A DNA stretch of 13,224 nucleotides, from assembly GCA_003049485.1 (NCBI GenBank), contig PYST01000595.1, positions 1 through 13,224 on the forward strand. Reading direction: 5' to 3'. A program made the position numbers and the translations under genes. This stretch comes from Ophioceras dolichostomum (Eukaryota > Ascomycota > Sordariomycetes > Magnaporthales > Ophioceraceae). This document shows, piece by piece, positions 1-8,919 of this stretch. The stretch's first letter is position 1, and each line of letters begins with the position of its first letter. The notes under the pieces are model-generated. The model was given only the letters and a program-made list of their open reading frames with translations. It was not told where the DNA came from and made no database searches.

Positions 1-972
1 GTCTTGTCGTTGTAGTAGAGGAAGAGCGTCTAGATGTCGATGACGCCTAGGGCGGCGCGCTCGGCAGTGGGGATGCCCGCCTTGGGATCGGGGTAGTGGA
101 GGGAGAAGTCGGCGACGGCCGTGAGCAGGGCGGCGTCTGTCGAGGGAGTGGCGTTGAAGAAGATGTTCCCTCCCCAAACTAAGCCCTGACGGTAAGCTTG
201 CACGTGGAAGGAGGTTACTATGCCGAAGTTGTTGCCGCCTCCCTGGAGGGCTTTGAAGAGCGATAGCGAGGATGAGCGAAGAACGGTTGCGATGGTGCCG
301 TTGGGTAGCACGAGCCGGTAGGAGAGGATGCTGTTTGCGGCCCAGCCGTGCTCAGTGGACATGAAGCTCAGCCTGCCTACAGTCGGAAGGGCGAGTTGGA
401 GCAGTTAGTCAGCTGAGATAATTATAGCAACAGCAAGATTCTGGAGAGGCGGAAATATAGGGTAAGCTTGCCTCCCATCATGTAGCCTCCCACGCCAACG
501 TTTCCTATTCGTCCACCTACGACGCTCCACCCCGTGCCATCCAGCTTCTGAACGACCTGATCCCATCGGTTGCCGGGACCAAGCTGAACAGTCCCGTCGA
601 CGGGGTCCAGGATGACGTGGTCTAACCTGGCGGTCGAAATCAGAGGCCCTCTCTGAATGCTGGCGAACTCCTCGTTTGGGCTGTGGCCACCAGACTTCAC
701 CGCGAATCCCGTAGTGTCGAAAGCCGCCAGGACGCCGACTATCGACGAGACCTCCTCAGCAGATTTCGGGTAGAGGATACAGCTCGGTTGTATCTTCGAG
801 CAGCCTGTCGACTAGTATTCAAGCTGCTCCTCGTTGAACTGGACTGATAAGGGCCCGGCAGACTCGATGCTGGGGAAGGAGGCCGCGATGATAGCGCAGA
901 CGTTGGTGCCTTGGGTGGAGCCGCGGATTAGGAGGGTGGCAAGCACAAGTAGAGAACCCCCAAGAATCCCAT
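1..972 (-). pseudogene. Decayed secreted FAD-linked oxidoreductase (BBE-like), 3' end outside the window
   Basis: Intact relatives are secreted flavoenzymes (FAD_binding_4 fold with a C-terminal BBE segment) that oxidise sugars, alkaloids or secondary-metabolite intermediates. Read on the minus strand, the frame shows a Leu-rich signal-like start near 972-915, then PKSAEEV (about 750-770), the KSGGHSPN motif (680-700) whose His is the usual covalent FAD ligand, VGVGGYMMGG (about 472-500), and after an intron GGGNNFGIVTSF (about 205-245). IGNVGVGG lacks the Cys used by bicovalent members. Lesions: in-frame TAG at 812-814 (EY-stop-ST) and 30-32 (VIDI-stop-TLF), both where relatives usually carry Trp. 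The only nearby ATG (970-972) is one base out of frame with the body; one extra base in the run at 957-961 would join them. Reading continues in frame past the second stop to the window edge, so the C-terminal part lies outside. Family assignment is confident; enzyme substrate is unknown. Confidence 0.85.
377..471 (-). other. GC-AG intron in the FAD oxidoreductase pseudogene
   Basis: A 95-nt intron is needed to join two conserved blocks of the flavoenzyme (GGYMMGG and LSFMSTEHGW). Its minus-strand 5' end reads GCAAGC, not GTAAGC, and its 3' end reads CTGTAG. A branch-like CTAAC sits about 30 nt before the acceptor. The split is after the first base of a Gly codon and the frame continues exactly. 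Either it is a natural GC-AG intron or an original GT donor has mutated. Confidence 0.7.
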
Positions 973-2544
973 CTTCGTTGTGCAGATCGCAACAAGCCGC
1001 AGACCCGGAAGAGATTTTCCGTTAGTGTTGGGTAGGGCTATGTCGACGGGAGGTCTAACGCATTCAGCCCCAGACTCCGAGGATTCAGGGTTGCCGGTCA
1101 ATCCAGGAGCTTTTTATGTCGGCTTGGTCTCTCGAGTCTCTCCCCGTATTTCTTCCCTTCAGTCTCCCTCCTGCTTCTAATCTCGGTGGGCCAAACCGGC
1201 CCTCCGTGCCTCGGCATGCCTCAGCCCGCTCCCATGCCTTGTTTTCGTGCCTCGATCCCGACCTCCAAGCTCCAGGCATGGTGCCCTATTCGCCCCAGGT
1301 CATTGACACTACGGGCTAGCCAGACCCTGCAGTCCAGCAGAATGATGCGGGCGGTCAAGGTGAATTCGACTGTTGTGCGACCTACTGAGTGACGGGTGCC
1401 GTCTCGCTTAAATAGACGAGCGAAATCAGAAGTGTAGAATCAAGATCATGTAGCTCAAGCCTCCCCAATTGGGGGACGGAAAGGAAACAGTGACTGGCCG
1501 GAAGAGGCTACCAGCCGGTCGGGGCCATGTCGGCCCCGCTTAGGAATCCCGAAGAATGTCACATCGGTGGCTGCGAGGCGCCTGCGCATCTCGGCGCTGA
1601 AGTTGATGGGAGGGTTACGGTGCATGGTTGCAGGAGCACGTCCCGTGTCAACGGAGTGATATGACAGGTTCTTGGCCGCATGCAGCGACCTCCTAGGGGA
1701 GAAGCGGGCGGGACGCTCTAGCTCGAATTCAGTGCTCTGGGCCAACCTCTGACGTCACATCTCTTGGATCCTTTGTCTTTGTCCAGTTCAGGCCTAAGCT
1801 ATGATCCTGGAGTGGTGAGAGCTCTTCCGGGTGTCGGCGCTAACCTACCATCGGAGCGGGGGAGCGTGAGAGGGAAAAGGGCCAGGCGGGTCAAGGGCTG
1901 AACTTTGTTTGGGGTTTGGTGGCTTTGGACTTGGATATCATTGACTTACACTGTGGCGTCGTCGACCGACTGACGGCGAAGGCTGCGGTGCGGAAGGATG
2001 CTGGTGCCCTTGCCGTGAGATGGGTAGGAATTGAGAACTTCAGGTGCTGATGAGGGAAGCGGACTGGCAGTGGAGGCGGCGACGGGTTGCCGCGAGGCCG
2101 GACGGACGTCGAGGAATCTGGTCGCCAATGCGCATGAGCTTCTTTTGGTGTACACGGATCGGCCGTTTCCGATGGCCGGCCATCAGTGGGTGTTTGGTGG
2201 TGGTGCCGAGTGGCTGATGGTTGGAAGTCGGTGGCAATTTTTCGCTGGCCCGGCCACGACCATGGAGGAGGCAGGGTGATTAAGGCGACGGATAACAAAC
2301 AGCGTCATGTATCCTTCGATTGTACATCTCCCGCGAGACAGAAGCCCCCGTTGATTAATGTCAAGTCCTTCCGTGGAAATCCCCGGTGAAGTAGGCCCTT
2401 GACTCGTTTGTATCAAGTCCAGCCCTGAAAATACAAGTGGCCGAAAAACAGACATTAATTAGTTCGCTCAGATATATGTCGGTAGCTCTCACTGTCTTCT
2501 CCAGTTCCGTTGTCACTCGTACCTTCTCCTGGCCTGTGCAAGAC
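973..2544. other. Intergenic region, no supported gene
   Basis: About 1.57 kb between the flavoenzyme remnant and the NLR stop codon. Open frames here (for example minus 1455-1745 and 1891-2298, plus 2031-2279) lack recognisable motifs, several begin at non-ATG codons, and they overlap each other on both strands. The segment at about 1129-1185 is pyrimidine-rich on the plus strand, just upstream of the decayed oxidoreductase, and may be part of its promoter. A GC-rich inverted repeat lies at 1520-1538. Nothing else could be supported. Confidence 0.5.
1520..1538. repeat. Perfect 7-bp inverted repeat (GC-rich hairpin)
   Basis: The arms CGGGGCC (1520-1526) and GGCCCCG (1532-1538) flank the 5-nt spacer ATGTC. 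It could be a binding site for a dimeric regulator, since CGG and CCG half-sites are typical of Zn2Cys6 proteins, or simply a hairpin. No neighbouring gene depends on it visibly. Confidence 0.45.
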
Positions 2545-5500
2545 TCATCCTACCACCGTAGCCTTGCTTTCTGTGGTTGGGTCGGCGGTCCCCGATGGTA
2601 GTGGTGGCGATACCATCGTCTCCCCTCCGCGGGCTCCGACGTTGATTCGCTTTCTCGACAGCAACTTGAGAATTCTGGGCCGCGAGCGGGCCACCTTTAT
2701 TTCCGAAGTGGACGTCATGGGAGCCTGTTTTGCCGGCGGTGGGATTGCTGTTTTGTGTCCTTCGGTGGTAAGAGCCTGTCTCGTCCCTCCGTCTCCAGCT
2801 GCCTCATCCTTTGTGGCACACCCATCCCCCCCTGCTTCTGCGGTGACGTCCTCTGCTGCCGGCGGCTGCCGCTCGGCCTTCGGGGCTGAGGCTTGAGCCA
2901 GTCTTTCGCGAAATGCCGCATTTTCAGCTTTTAGACGCGCGACGTCCTTCTTGATCAGCTGGTAGAATCTTGTGGAATCGTCCAGATGCTCAATGAGACT
3001 TTCCCGAATGAAAAAAAGTCCAGCGAGGCGGCTCACGGCCTTCTCCAGCGGGTCCAAAGATCTTTCGGCTAGACCAACCAGCCACGCGAGCTCGTCGCGC
3101 ACGTTCTTTTGGCCAGCTGCTTCCATCAACGTTAGGTAGCGGACGTAGTCGGCCACAGCGTTGACAAGTGACTCGAAGCTGGAATATGACTCCAGGTGCT
3201 CCAGCGACTGCCGCGTCTTCTCCGCAAACCCCAATGCTGCGTCGAGACCGCCAGCTGCGGCGCTGTACAGCGCCTTGCTCACCAGCACCTCATAGCCGTG
3301 AACGGAATCTCCCGAAAGCCTGCAAACATAAGTCATAAGCGCCGTCCGGCCGGGTACCTGCTCCTGATTGGCGTAGCTCTTTGCGAAAATCTCGACGGCC
3401 TCGTCGAGTCCTACCATCGCCGCCCGGGCGCACTCCGCTGTGGCTTCGTTGCACACGTTGGTGAATATCTGAGACTTGGCGCGACACAAAGACAAGATCA
3501 CTGCAGCTCTCTCGGCGTCGCTTTCGGCCCCTCGAGGCACGATGTCGAGGATCCGTAGACTTGAGATGCACACCTCCTCCATCTTTGCGGAGTTGTGTTG
3601 TCGTCTGTAAGTTGTGTAAAGGCACTCGAGTATCATGAGTACGGTTTCGGAGCGGAGCGTGGTTTGGTTTGCGCGGAGCAGTTCGAGGAAAAAGTCGACG
3701 CAGTCGCTCTCGCGCTTTTGGTACCAAAACCCCACGGCGAGGTATCTGCATGAGGACCTCAGGCCGTTTTCAAGGTACATGCCGCCCCTCACCTGCCTGA
3801 CGACCGAGTCCTGGAGTGCGGCGATGTACTTGCCGTGCTCTCTCCTGCGAGCCATGATGAAGCTCAGTGCGTTGTGCGCCTGGAACCAGAAGGAGTGGTG
3901 CTCCCCGTAGCGGGTCTCCATCACGGCAAGGAACTCATGGGCTAGTGCCTCCCGCGTCTCCAACTTCGGGTGACTGCAGCTGACTGAGTTGTACTCCCAT
4001 GATGACCAGTATCGCTCGCGGTAGCTCCGGCCACCCATTGCTTCGGACTCATCCGTGACGTCCTTTACGATGGTGGACACTTGGGAGCCGGACGATCCTG
4101 TTGGAAGGCACCCGCACAGGCCCAGGAGGAGACTGTGTTTCAAAGCCAATGCCGACCGGCGGTCCGCAGGTACGGGCGGTGCTTTAAATTCCTCCTCGAT
4201 ACCACGCGCAGCCTCCTCCATCATCTCGCCTGGCTGCAGCGTTTGCATCAGCTTCCCAAGCCATTCTATGCCTCTCAGGGCCCCGAGAATGCTCGGGTCG
4301 ACACCCTGCCGCTGCCAGTACGATAACTCCTTGGTGGCCATGGCAGCCCACCAAACAGAGCCGTGCATTTGAACGTTTGCTCTGAGGCAGCTAGCGGCGT
4401 ACTGGGTGGCGTCCAGGTCCGGAAGTTTCCATATCTGTTGTTCATCGGTGCTGGCGCCGGCTTGCTCGCGTCGGATCGAGTCGAGGGAGTCCCAAATCCA
4501 GGTACAAAGGTCGGTGGCTCTCGTCCGGTAGCTGCTGCCGCATAGAGAGTAGAGCATCGCGAACAGATAGCAATCATGGGCGGTCCGGGGGCCGGGGCGT
4601 AAGGTCATCTTCCTTTGTAGACTTGCCAGCTTTGCTTCCCATGACATAAGGTGTGCCAGGAATTGGCTAGTCGCAGCCGGGGACAGCCGAAATCCTTGGT
4701 CCCACGGGACGCCGTTGTCCAGCGCCCAGTGGTGTTTGAGGAGGCTCGAGCCCAACATTCGGGTCGACCACTCCCAGCACTCTCTCATCCGCTCCTTGTC
4801 GAGGCGAAGGAGCATCCAGTCCCGCACCAGTGGATGGATGTTGAAGTGGATGAAGCCATCGTCCTTCTTCCGAGCCCCCGACACCAAAGACAGCTTCTTG
4901 AATTCCGCAGCCAGGGCCTGGAACCTAGTTGGTGACCATGAGCCGTCCTTTGGAGCCGTTAGTACAGACGCCCAAGGTGGAAGCTCCTCATTCCCTTTTA
5001 AGAGTCGCTCGAAGAATGCTCGGAACAGCTCCTCTGAGATGTCGTTGTTGTCGAAGAAAGCTAGCATCGTGAGAATAGCCACCTTCTGTTTCCCGGCCTT
5101 CGTGTCCGGCGCCAGCAGATTCAGTGACAGATTCCAAGTTGTGAACACTGTCTTGGCATTCTTTTCCGTGCTGGGCGTTGAGTGGTTGAGATATTCCCAT
5201 CCTGCAGGAACGTCGTCGAAGATCTCCTCCATCGACTCCTCGCTGCTCTGGAACTGAGCCAGGAACTCCTTAATGGGTACGAAGCCTTCTCTCTCCCTCA
5301 GATACGCCCCCGCCTGATCGATAGCTAGGGGTAGGTACCCCAGCCGCTTCACTATCTCCACGGCATAACTCTCGTTCTCATCCGTTCGACGGACCCCGCT
5401 CAAGGAGAAGAGAAGATCGCCTGCCTGGTCCTCTTCCATCCCTGACAACTCGACCACTTCACCCAGCCGAGAAGTGTCTGAGTGCCGGCTGGTAATGAGG

Positions 5501-6486
5501 ACATGTCCATTTGCTGCAACAGGGAAGAAGTCCGCCAGGGCAAACGTGTGAGGGTCGTCATAGTTGTCAAAGACGACAAGCCACGGCTCCTCCCACGACT
5601 GCAGCATCCTCTTGACGTAGTGGACCTCCAGCTCCGTGTCGTCGAAAGACTGATCAGGGCAGATAGCAGAAGAAATCGACTTGAAACTCTGAGCTGTTAG
5701 CTGGGCGGAGTCGGCATCCACCCAGAAAATGCCCGAGTATCTGCGGTTTCTCTTCGCTCCGCGGCAGTACTCGAGTGCAAGCTGCGTCTTGCCTTGACCG
5801 CCCATCCCCTTGATGATGACCACTCGAGGCTCGGCGCCAGACTGTTCCTGCATGGCGACGTCGATACGGTCGAGGACCTCTTTCCTAGCGACGAATGTCT
5901 TGACCTGGCGGTGTGGGACTGTGTTGAAAGTCCGCCCGCTGAGCGGATGAGCTTGACGGGCTGATGTTCCTATTGCATTGTTGCTCTGGGATGCCGTTCC
6001 CGATTGAGCAAGGGATGTCATCTGTCGCAGGATGACAAACCCCACATCGTCGCTCAGGCTTTTCGAGATCTTGAGGATCCGCTCGTCACTGGCGATGCTC
6101 CTGAATGCCTTCAGAATCCTCGTACCGGACCCCTCTCCATCCTTGGGCATGTAGTCGTCTAGGATGACCATCAGCTGTTCGCACCGTCTCTGCGCCGCCG
6201 AGATCAAGTCGGTAAATGCCTGCAGGGTGTCCTCCGCATCCCTCTTGCGGCTGCAGCTGATGCCTTCATCTCTGTCTTTGTCCCTGCCCTTGGCCTCAAG
6301 ATGTCTCTGGATGTCGCGCAGACAAGAGTCCAACACCTCGATGCGCTTCAATAAATCGCCCAGCGGTTCTGGCAGTTGTTGGTCTAAGCTTTTGGTGAAT
6401 TTGTGAATGCGTGAGCTGATCTGGACGCCGAGTTGGGCAAACTGTGCCGCTGCGGCGGCCACCTGGAAGGCCGTCACCGGATCCAT
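2545..6486 (-). CDS. NLR-like STAND NTPase (N-terminal helical domain, NB-ARC, alpha-helical C-terminal half)
   Basis: A single 1313-codon frame with no apparent intron. The ATG at 6484-6486 (MDPVTAF) is chosen because the frame upstream begins only with TTG and MDPVTAFQVA resembles starts of fungal STAND proteins. Residues 1-155 form a helical domain of the SesA/HeLo-like type, a probable signalling or death-effector domain (inference). Residues about 187-400 are an NB-ARC ATPase: Walker A GMGGQGKT at 227-234, Walker B LVVFDN at 303-308, sensor ITSR at 331-334 and GLPL-like YLPLAID at 384-390. An MHD-like HPLVRDW begins at 551. Residues about 600-1165 are Ala/Leu-rich helices, perhaps degenerate TPR-like sensor repeats. 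A short coiled coil (about 1169-1199) and a roughly 115-residue low-complexity tail follow, with a basic patch RPRILKLLSRKR. Such proteins act in non-self recognition or programmed cell death. It is the only long intact gene here and has no visible effector partner next to it. Confidence 0.9.
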   Translation of the reverse strand: MDPVTAFQVAAAAAQFAQLGVQISSRIHKFTKSLDQQLPEPLGDLLKRIEVLDSCLRDIQRHLEAKGRDKDRDEGISCSRKRDAEDTLQAFTDLISAAQRRCEQLMVILDDYMPKDGEGSGTRILKAFRSIASDERILKISKSLSDDVGFVILRQMTSLAQSGTASQSNNAIGTSARQAHPLSGRTFNTVPHRQVKTFVARKEVLDRIDVAMQEQSGAEPRVVIIKGMGGQGKTQLALEYCRGAKRNRRYSGIFWVDADSAQLTAQSFKSISSAICPDQSFDDTELEVHYVKRMLQSWEEPWLVVFDNYDDPHTFALADFFPVAANGHVLITSRHSDTSRLGEVVELSGMEEDQAGDLLFSLSGVRRTDENESYAVEIVKRLGYLPLAIDQAGAYLREREGFVPIKEFLAQFQSSEESMEEIFDDVPAGWEYLNHSTPSTEKNAKTVFTTWNLSLNLLAPDTKAGKQKVAILTMLAFFDNNDISEELFRAFFERLLKGNEELPPWASVLTAPKDGSWSPTRFQALAAEFKKLSLVSGARKKDDGFIHFNIHPLVRDWMLLRLDKERMRECWEWSTRMLGSSLLKHHWALDNGVPWDQGFRLSPAATSQFLAHLMSWEAKLASLQRKMTLRPGPRTAHDCYLFAMLYSLCGSSYRTRATDLCTWIWDSLDSIRREQAGASTDEQQIWKLPDLDATQYAASCLRANVQMHGSVWWAAMATKELSYWQRQGVDPSILGALRGIEWLGKLMQTLQPGEMMEEAARGIEEEFKAPPVPADRRSALALKHSLLLGLCGCLPTGSSGSQVSTIVKDVTDESEAMGGRSYRERYWSSWEYNSVSCSHPKLETREALAHEFLAVMETRYGEHHSFWFQAHNALSFIMARRREHGKYIAALQDSVVRQVRGGMYLENGLRSSCRYLAVGFWYQKRESDCVDFFLELLRANQTTLRSETVLMILECLYTTYRRQHNSAKMEEVCISSLRILDIVPRGAESDAERAAVILSLCRAKSQIFTNVCNEATAECARAAMVGLDEAVEIFAKSYANQEQVPGRTALMTYVCRLSGDSVHGYEVLVSKALYSAAAGGLDAALGFAEKTRQSLEHLESYSSFESLVNAVADYVRYLTLMEAAGQKNVRDELAWLVGLAERSLDPLEKAVSRLAGLFFIRESLIEHLDDSTRFYQLIKKDVARLKAENAAFRERLAQASAPKAERQPPAAEDVTAEAGGDGCATKDEAAGDGGTRQALTTEGHKTAIPPPAKQAPMTSTSEIKVARSRPRILKLLSRKRINVGARGGETMVSPPLPSGTADPTTESKATVVG

Positions 6487-7023
6487 CGGCACCCTGGCGG
6501 CGGCGAGACTGATTTGATCGAACAAGCAAGGGCCGATTAGATCGCGACCCTGGGGAAGGGAGAACCCCGTGTAGGACAGAGGAATTAAGTGGCGTCAATC
6601 AGAAGTCCCCGGCTGCTGATGTAGGTAGAATGTGTAACATAAAGGGACATGTTGAAATCCGGCGGCCTCCGCCTGTGGCAAAACTTTGGACACTCCCACG
6701 GGCAATTGAGGCTGGGCAATGGCTGCCTGCCAGCTCATCTTTGCATGATCAACCGCCAACTTGCATACCAGATGCAGCCATACCTCAGGCAAAACGTCGC
6801 GAATGCGAAGCAAAGACGCGGAGTCGGGTTGTAGGGCGATTCTCCGGTGCGCCCCACCATCCGGTACTCACGCCCAAAGGATTTGCTGACACTTAAGGCC
6901 TGTGGAAGAGACGCCGGTCCGTTGCCACTTGTCAGAACCCCATTCCGACCTCATTCAAAGTCACATGGCGAGGCGAGCCTCAAAACATCGAACGCAGGAG
7001 GGAAAAACTACGAATCTGAGGGA
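6487..7023. promoter_or_regulatory. Upstream region of the NLR gene
   Basis: This holds the presumptive promoter and 5' leader of the minus-strand NLR gene. No clear TATA box or binding-site cluster was recognised. The small open frames on both strands (6595-6813 minus, 6630-6896 plus) show no motifs and overlap one another, so none is called. The right boundary is set by the start of the hairpin repeats. Confidence 0.4.
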
Positions 7024-7310
7024 CCGAATCCGATTCGGATTTACTAAAGCTGTGCCTTCCGTTCGGAGTCCCAAAGGCGGCGCTTTTTTGCGAGGAAAGT
7101 CACAACGGCGATGGGTTTTAATGCTCCGAGTCCGACTTAAATCCTTCCGAAATCACAAATGCTTCGGATTTGCTAAAGCTGTGCCTTTAGTTCGGAGTCC
7201 CAAAAGGCAGCACCTTTGGGACTTCCGACTTAGATCGTTTAAAACCCGCGGATTTTTCAGATTTATCGAAGCTGCGCCTTCCATTCGGAGTCATAGATAC
7301 ATGTAGTATA
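7024..7310. repeat. Three degenerate copies of a hairpin-bearing repeat
   Basis: The block around CTAAAGCTGTGCCTT followed by TTCGGAGTCCCAAA occurs at about 7036-7086 and 7165-7217. A more diverged copy lacking the right arm lies at about 7258-7296 (GAAGCTGCGCCTTCC, ATTCGGAGTC). Starts are 129 and 93 bp apart. The second and third copies also share an upstream TCCGACTTARATC, suggesting a unit of about 93 bp. The first interval has roughly 35 extra bases. Copies 1 and 2 contain facing arms (AAAGCTGTGCCTT against AAAGGCGGCGCTTT or a similar arm). Copy 2 has a perfect 9-bp inverted repeat, AGTCCCAAA (7196-7204) with TTTGGGACT (7215-7223). The left edge has CCGAATC-C-GATTCGG (7024-7038). It may be the remnant of a small repeat or MITE-like element; no ends or target duplication are clear. 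Confidence 0.6.
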
Positions 7311-7806
7311 CCAGGACTGCCAACGACCAAATTTCCGCCGTTTAACAACAGTGTTGTTAGTGGGACTGTCCAGGCCGAGGGTGAGTGGCGGCGGATTCGG
7401 ACCACCGGTTGGGTGACGTAGGTCTGGTCCTACAAAGAGACAGTAAACGGAGGAGAGTAGCCAGTACCGGACCGGCACTTACCGCCACATCTTTAGCAAG
7501 TTCTAGAGCGATTACGGGGCCACCCAACCGTTGCTCATACTCCAAAGTGCGTAGCTCCTCCAGGTCATCAGAGTGGTTCGACGCGCTTGTTATGGCCGTT
7601 TCAATAATTACGCTCCGGAAGTTGGCGGGCCAAACTCGGGGCCAACAACATTTAGGCCTACCTCTTGTGATCATAACAAGCGAGCGCAGCCCTGGAGATA
7701 ATCCGGCTTGAAAGTCCGAGCAGCTACGGCACCGGCCAACCTTTCGATGTCGTTGCACTCCCAAGGGCCAGCACAACCAAGCATCGCGTTTCGCCCTGTG
7801 GAGCAC
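7311..7806 (-). other. Possible spliced coding remnant, unrecognised
   Basis: The minus strand is open from 7806 to about 7483 and includes a protein-like stretch (SDDLEELRTLEYEQRLGG). It is then followed by a good 53-nt intron candidate at 7430-7482, with donor GTAAGT and acceptor CTTTGTAG. Splicing keeps a phase-0 frame (DQTYVTQPVV) that stays open into the hairpin-repeat region. No convincing start was found. An overlapping minus frame (7671-7940) is also open, so the true frame is ambiguous. It matches no family I recognise and may be a decayed gene or chance. Confidence 0.2.
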
Positions 7807-7959
7807 ACGACCCGTATCCTACCCGGGAAGCCTACAGCAGACCCGGGTTGGACAGCTCTTGGGACTGTTAGTGGTATTTCATCGCGTAGGTGCCGCCACA
7901 GCTCCATCTCGATGCTTCTGGTTCCACAGCCGGTCGACAAGCTGGCTTGCTTAACTTAG

Positions 7960-8342
7960 TACCTAGTCGAGGCCTCCCCTACTTGCGTCGCTCGGAATAG
8001 CCATCTGAGAAATAGCATAAATGCCGTCGAGTCCCCCTCACTCCCCACGCTCAAAACGGCCGTCCAACTAGCACTTGCATGAAATTCTCATTTCCCAACA
8101 GTAATTTTGTCAGCCATCCACCCGTCCACAGGCTCCTGAGCTCAGCTGCGTTCCTTTCAACCTAGCGGACCACTATCTAACTCACTTATCCGCCAAAGTA
8201 AGCACCATGCCTACCTTGTACCTGATACAACAGCTCCGTCTTCCCTCATATTCTATCCCACCGCTCCAATTCCGCCCCTGCTCCAAGGACCGATCACTCA
8301 TACTGCATATTCCACTTATTAGAAGCAAGCCAGCTAGTCACT
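7960..8342 (+). promoter_or_regulatory. Promoter and 5' leader of the small Cys-rich gene
   Basis: The plus strand is C/T-rich, as fungal promoters and leaders often are, for example about 8024-8050 and 8090-8165. No clear TATA box or operator was recognised. A donor-like GTAAGC lies at 8198-8203 and TTATTAG ends at 8322, so the leader probably contains an intron (listed separately). Nothing coding was recognised. Confidence 0.4.
8198..8322 (+). other. Probable 5'-UTR intron of the Cys-rich gene
   Basis: The donor GTAAGC at 8198 and the acceptor TTATTAG ending at 8322 give a 125-nt intron; alternative acceptors end at 8333 (CAG) or 8337 (TAG). Removing it deletes an upstream ATG at 8207, whose 65-codon frame would otherwise overlap the main start at 8343. 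This is inferred from splice motifs only. Confidence 0.4.
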
Positions 8343-8549
8343 ATGTGCACGCCGACCAAGGTTTGGGGCAAGTGCCGCCGCCATTTCCGCTACGAGAGCA
8401 CTGAGCCCTGCAAGAAGAAGCGGGACGGCAAGGAGTGCCACACCCTGGGCAAGCCCGAGAAGCGGTTTGAGGACTGCACCGTCAAGGGGTGCAGCAACAA
8501 GCCCGATATCAGTTACGGCCCGGGTGGCGACCACGGCCCCGTCATGTAA
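8343..8549 (+). CDS. Small cytoplasmic six-cysteine protein (68 aa)
   Basis: An uninterrupted 68-codon frame from ATG 8343 to TAA 8549. Cys residues are at 2, 11, 23, 32, 45 and 50, and the N-terminal half is very basic (CKKKRDGKEC, KRFEDC). The start MCT followed by a Cys about nine residues later resembles a large class of uncharacterised small fungal proteins that begin MCT or MCR and have spaced Cys/His residues; a zinc-binding role is a guess. No signal peptide or membrane segment is visible, so it is probably intracellular and not a typical secreted effector. The C-terminus (about residues 52-68) is Gly/Pro-rich and likely flexible. It stands alone on the plus strand between the NLR and the disrupted gene, with its own C/T-rich upstream region. 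Function is unknown; the main doubt is its small size. Confidence 0.6.
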   Translation: MCTPTKVWGKCRRHFRYESTEPCKKKRDGKECHTLGKPEKRFEDCTVKGCSNKPDISYGPGGDHGPVM

Positions 8550-8919
8550 ACAGGACAGGCTGGGCGAAACTTTCTGCCATACCGGGGCGTGAGCACTGAA
8601 ACCGGAGACGGTGAGCCGTGTGAGCGTGGCCTCAGGAGGCGACGGCTTTCATGGAAGGCTAGGCAGGGCACTCACTGACGAGGAGAATGGGACATGGCTG
8701 CCGATTCCATGACATGAAGGGCTGCAATACTGTTATGGCGCTCTCGAATGGGACGAATATTTCTCATGTCGTTTCCATTTCTAACAATCTCACTCTTCTC
8801 ATTTATAAACCAACTAGATCACATTACAAGCAACCAATGAACTCGGGAATAACCCTTGGCGTGGCATGTCTCCGCACACGGCTCCGGCCACCTTCCGTCC
8901 CCACCGCGCTGCCCACTGC
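8550..8919. other. 3' flank between convergent genes
   Basis: This is a 370-bp gap between the stop of the plus-strand Cys-rich gene and the stop of the minus-strand disrupted gene. It presumably holds both 3' UTRs. An open frame at 8687-9028 runs antisense into the neighbour and has no motif. No terminator structure or RNA gene was recognised. Confidence 0.4.

Noticed and set aside
1455..1745. 96-codon minus-strand frame
   Set aside because: It begins at TTG, has no recognisable domain, and contains the GC hairpin as coding sequence.
1891..2298. 135-codon minus-strand frame
   Set aside because: Pro/Ser/His-rich composition with several overlapping open frames on both strands; no domain.
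4715..5257. 180-codon plus-strand open frame
   Set aside because: It lies wholly antisense to the intact NLR gene, with no motif; it is a shadow of the GC-rich coding strand, as are the other plus-strand frames in 2510-6406.
6523..6525. NLR start 13 codons upstream
   Set aside because: That codon is TTG; the first ATG in frame is 6484-6486.
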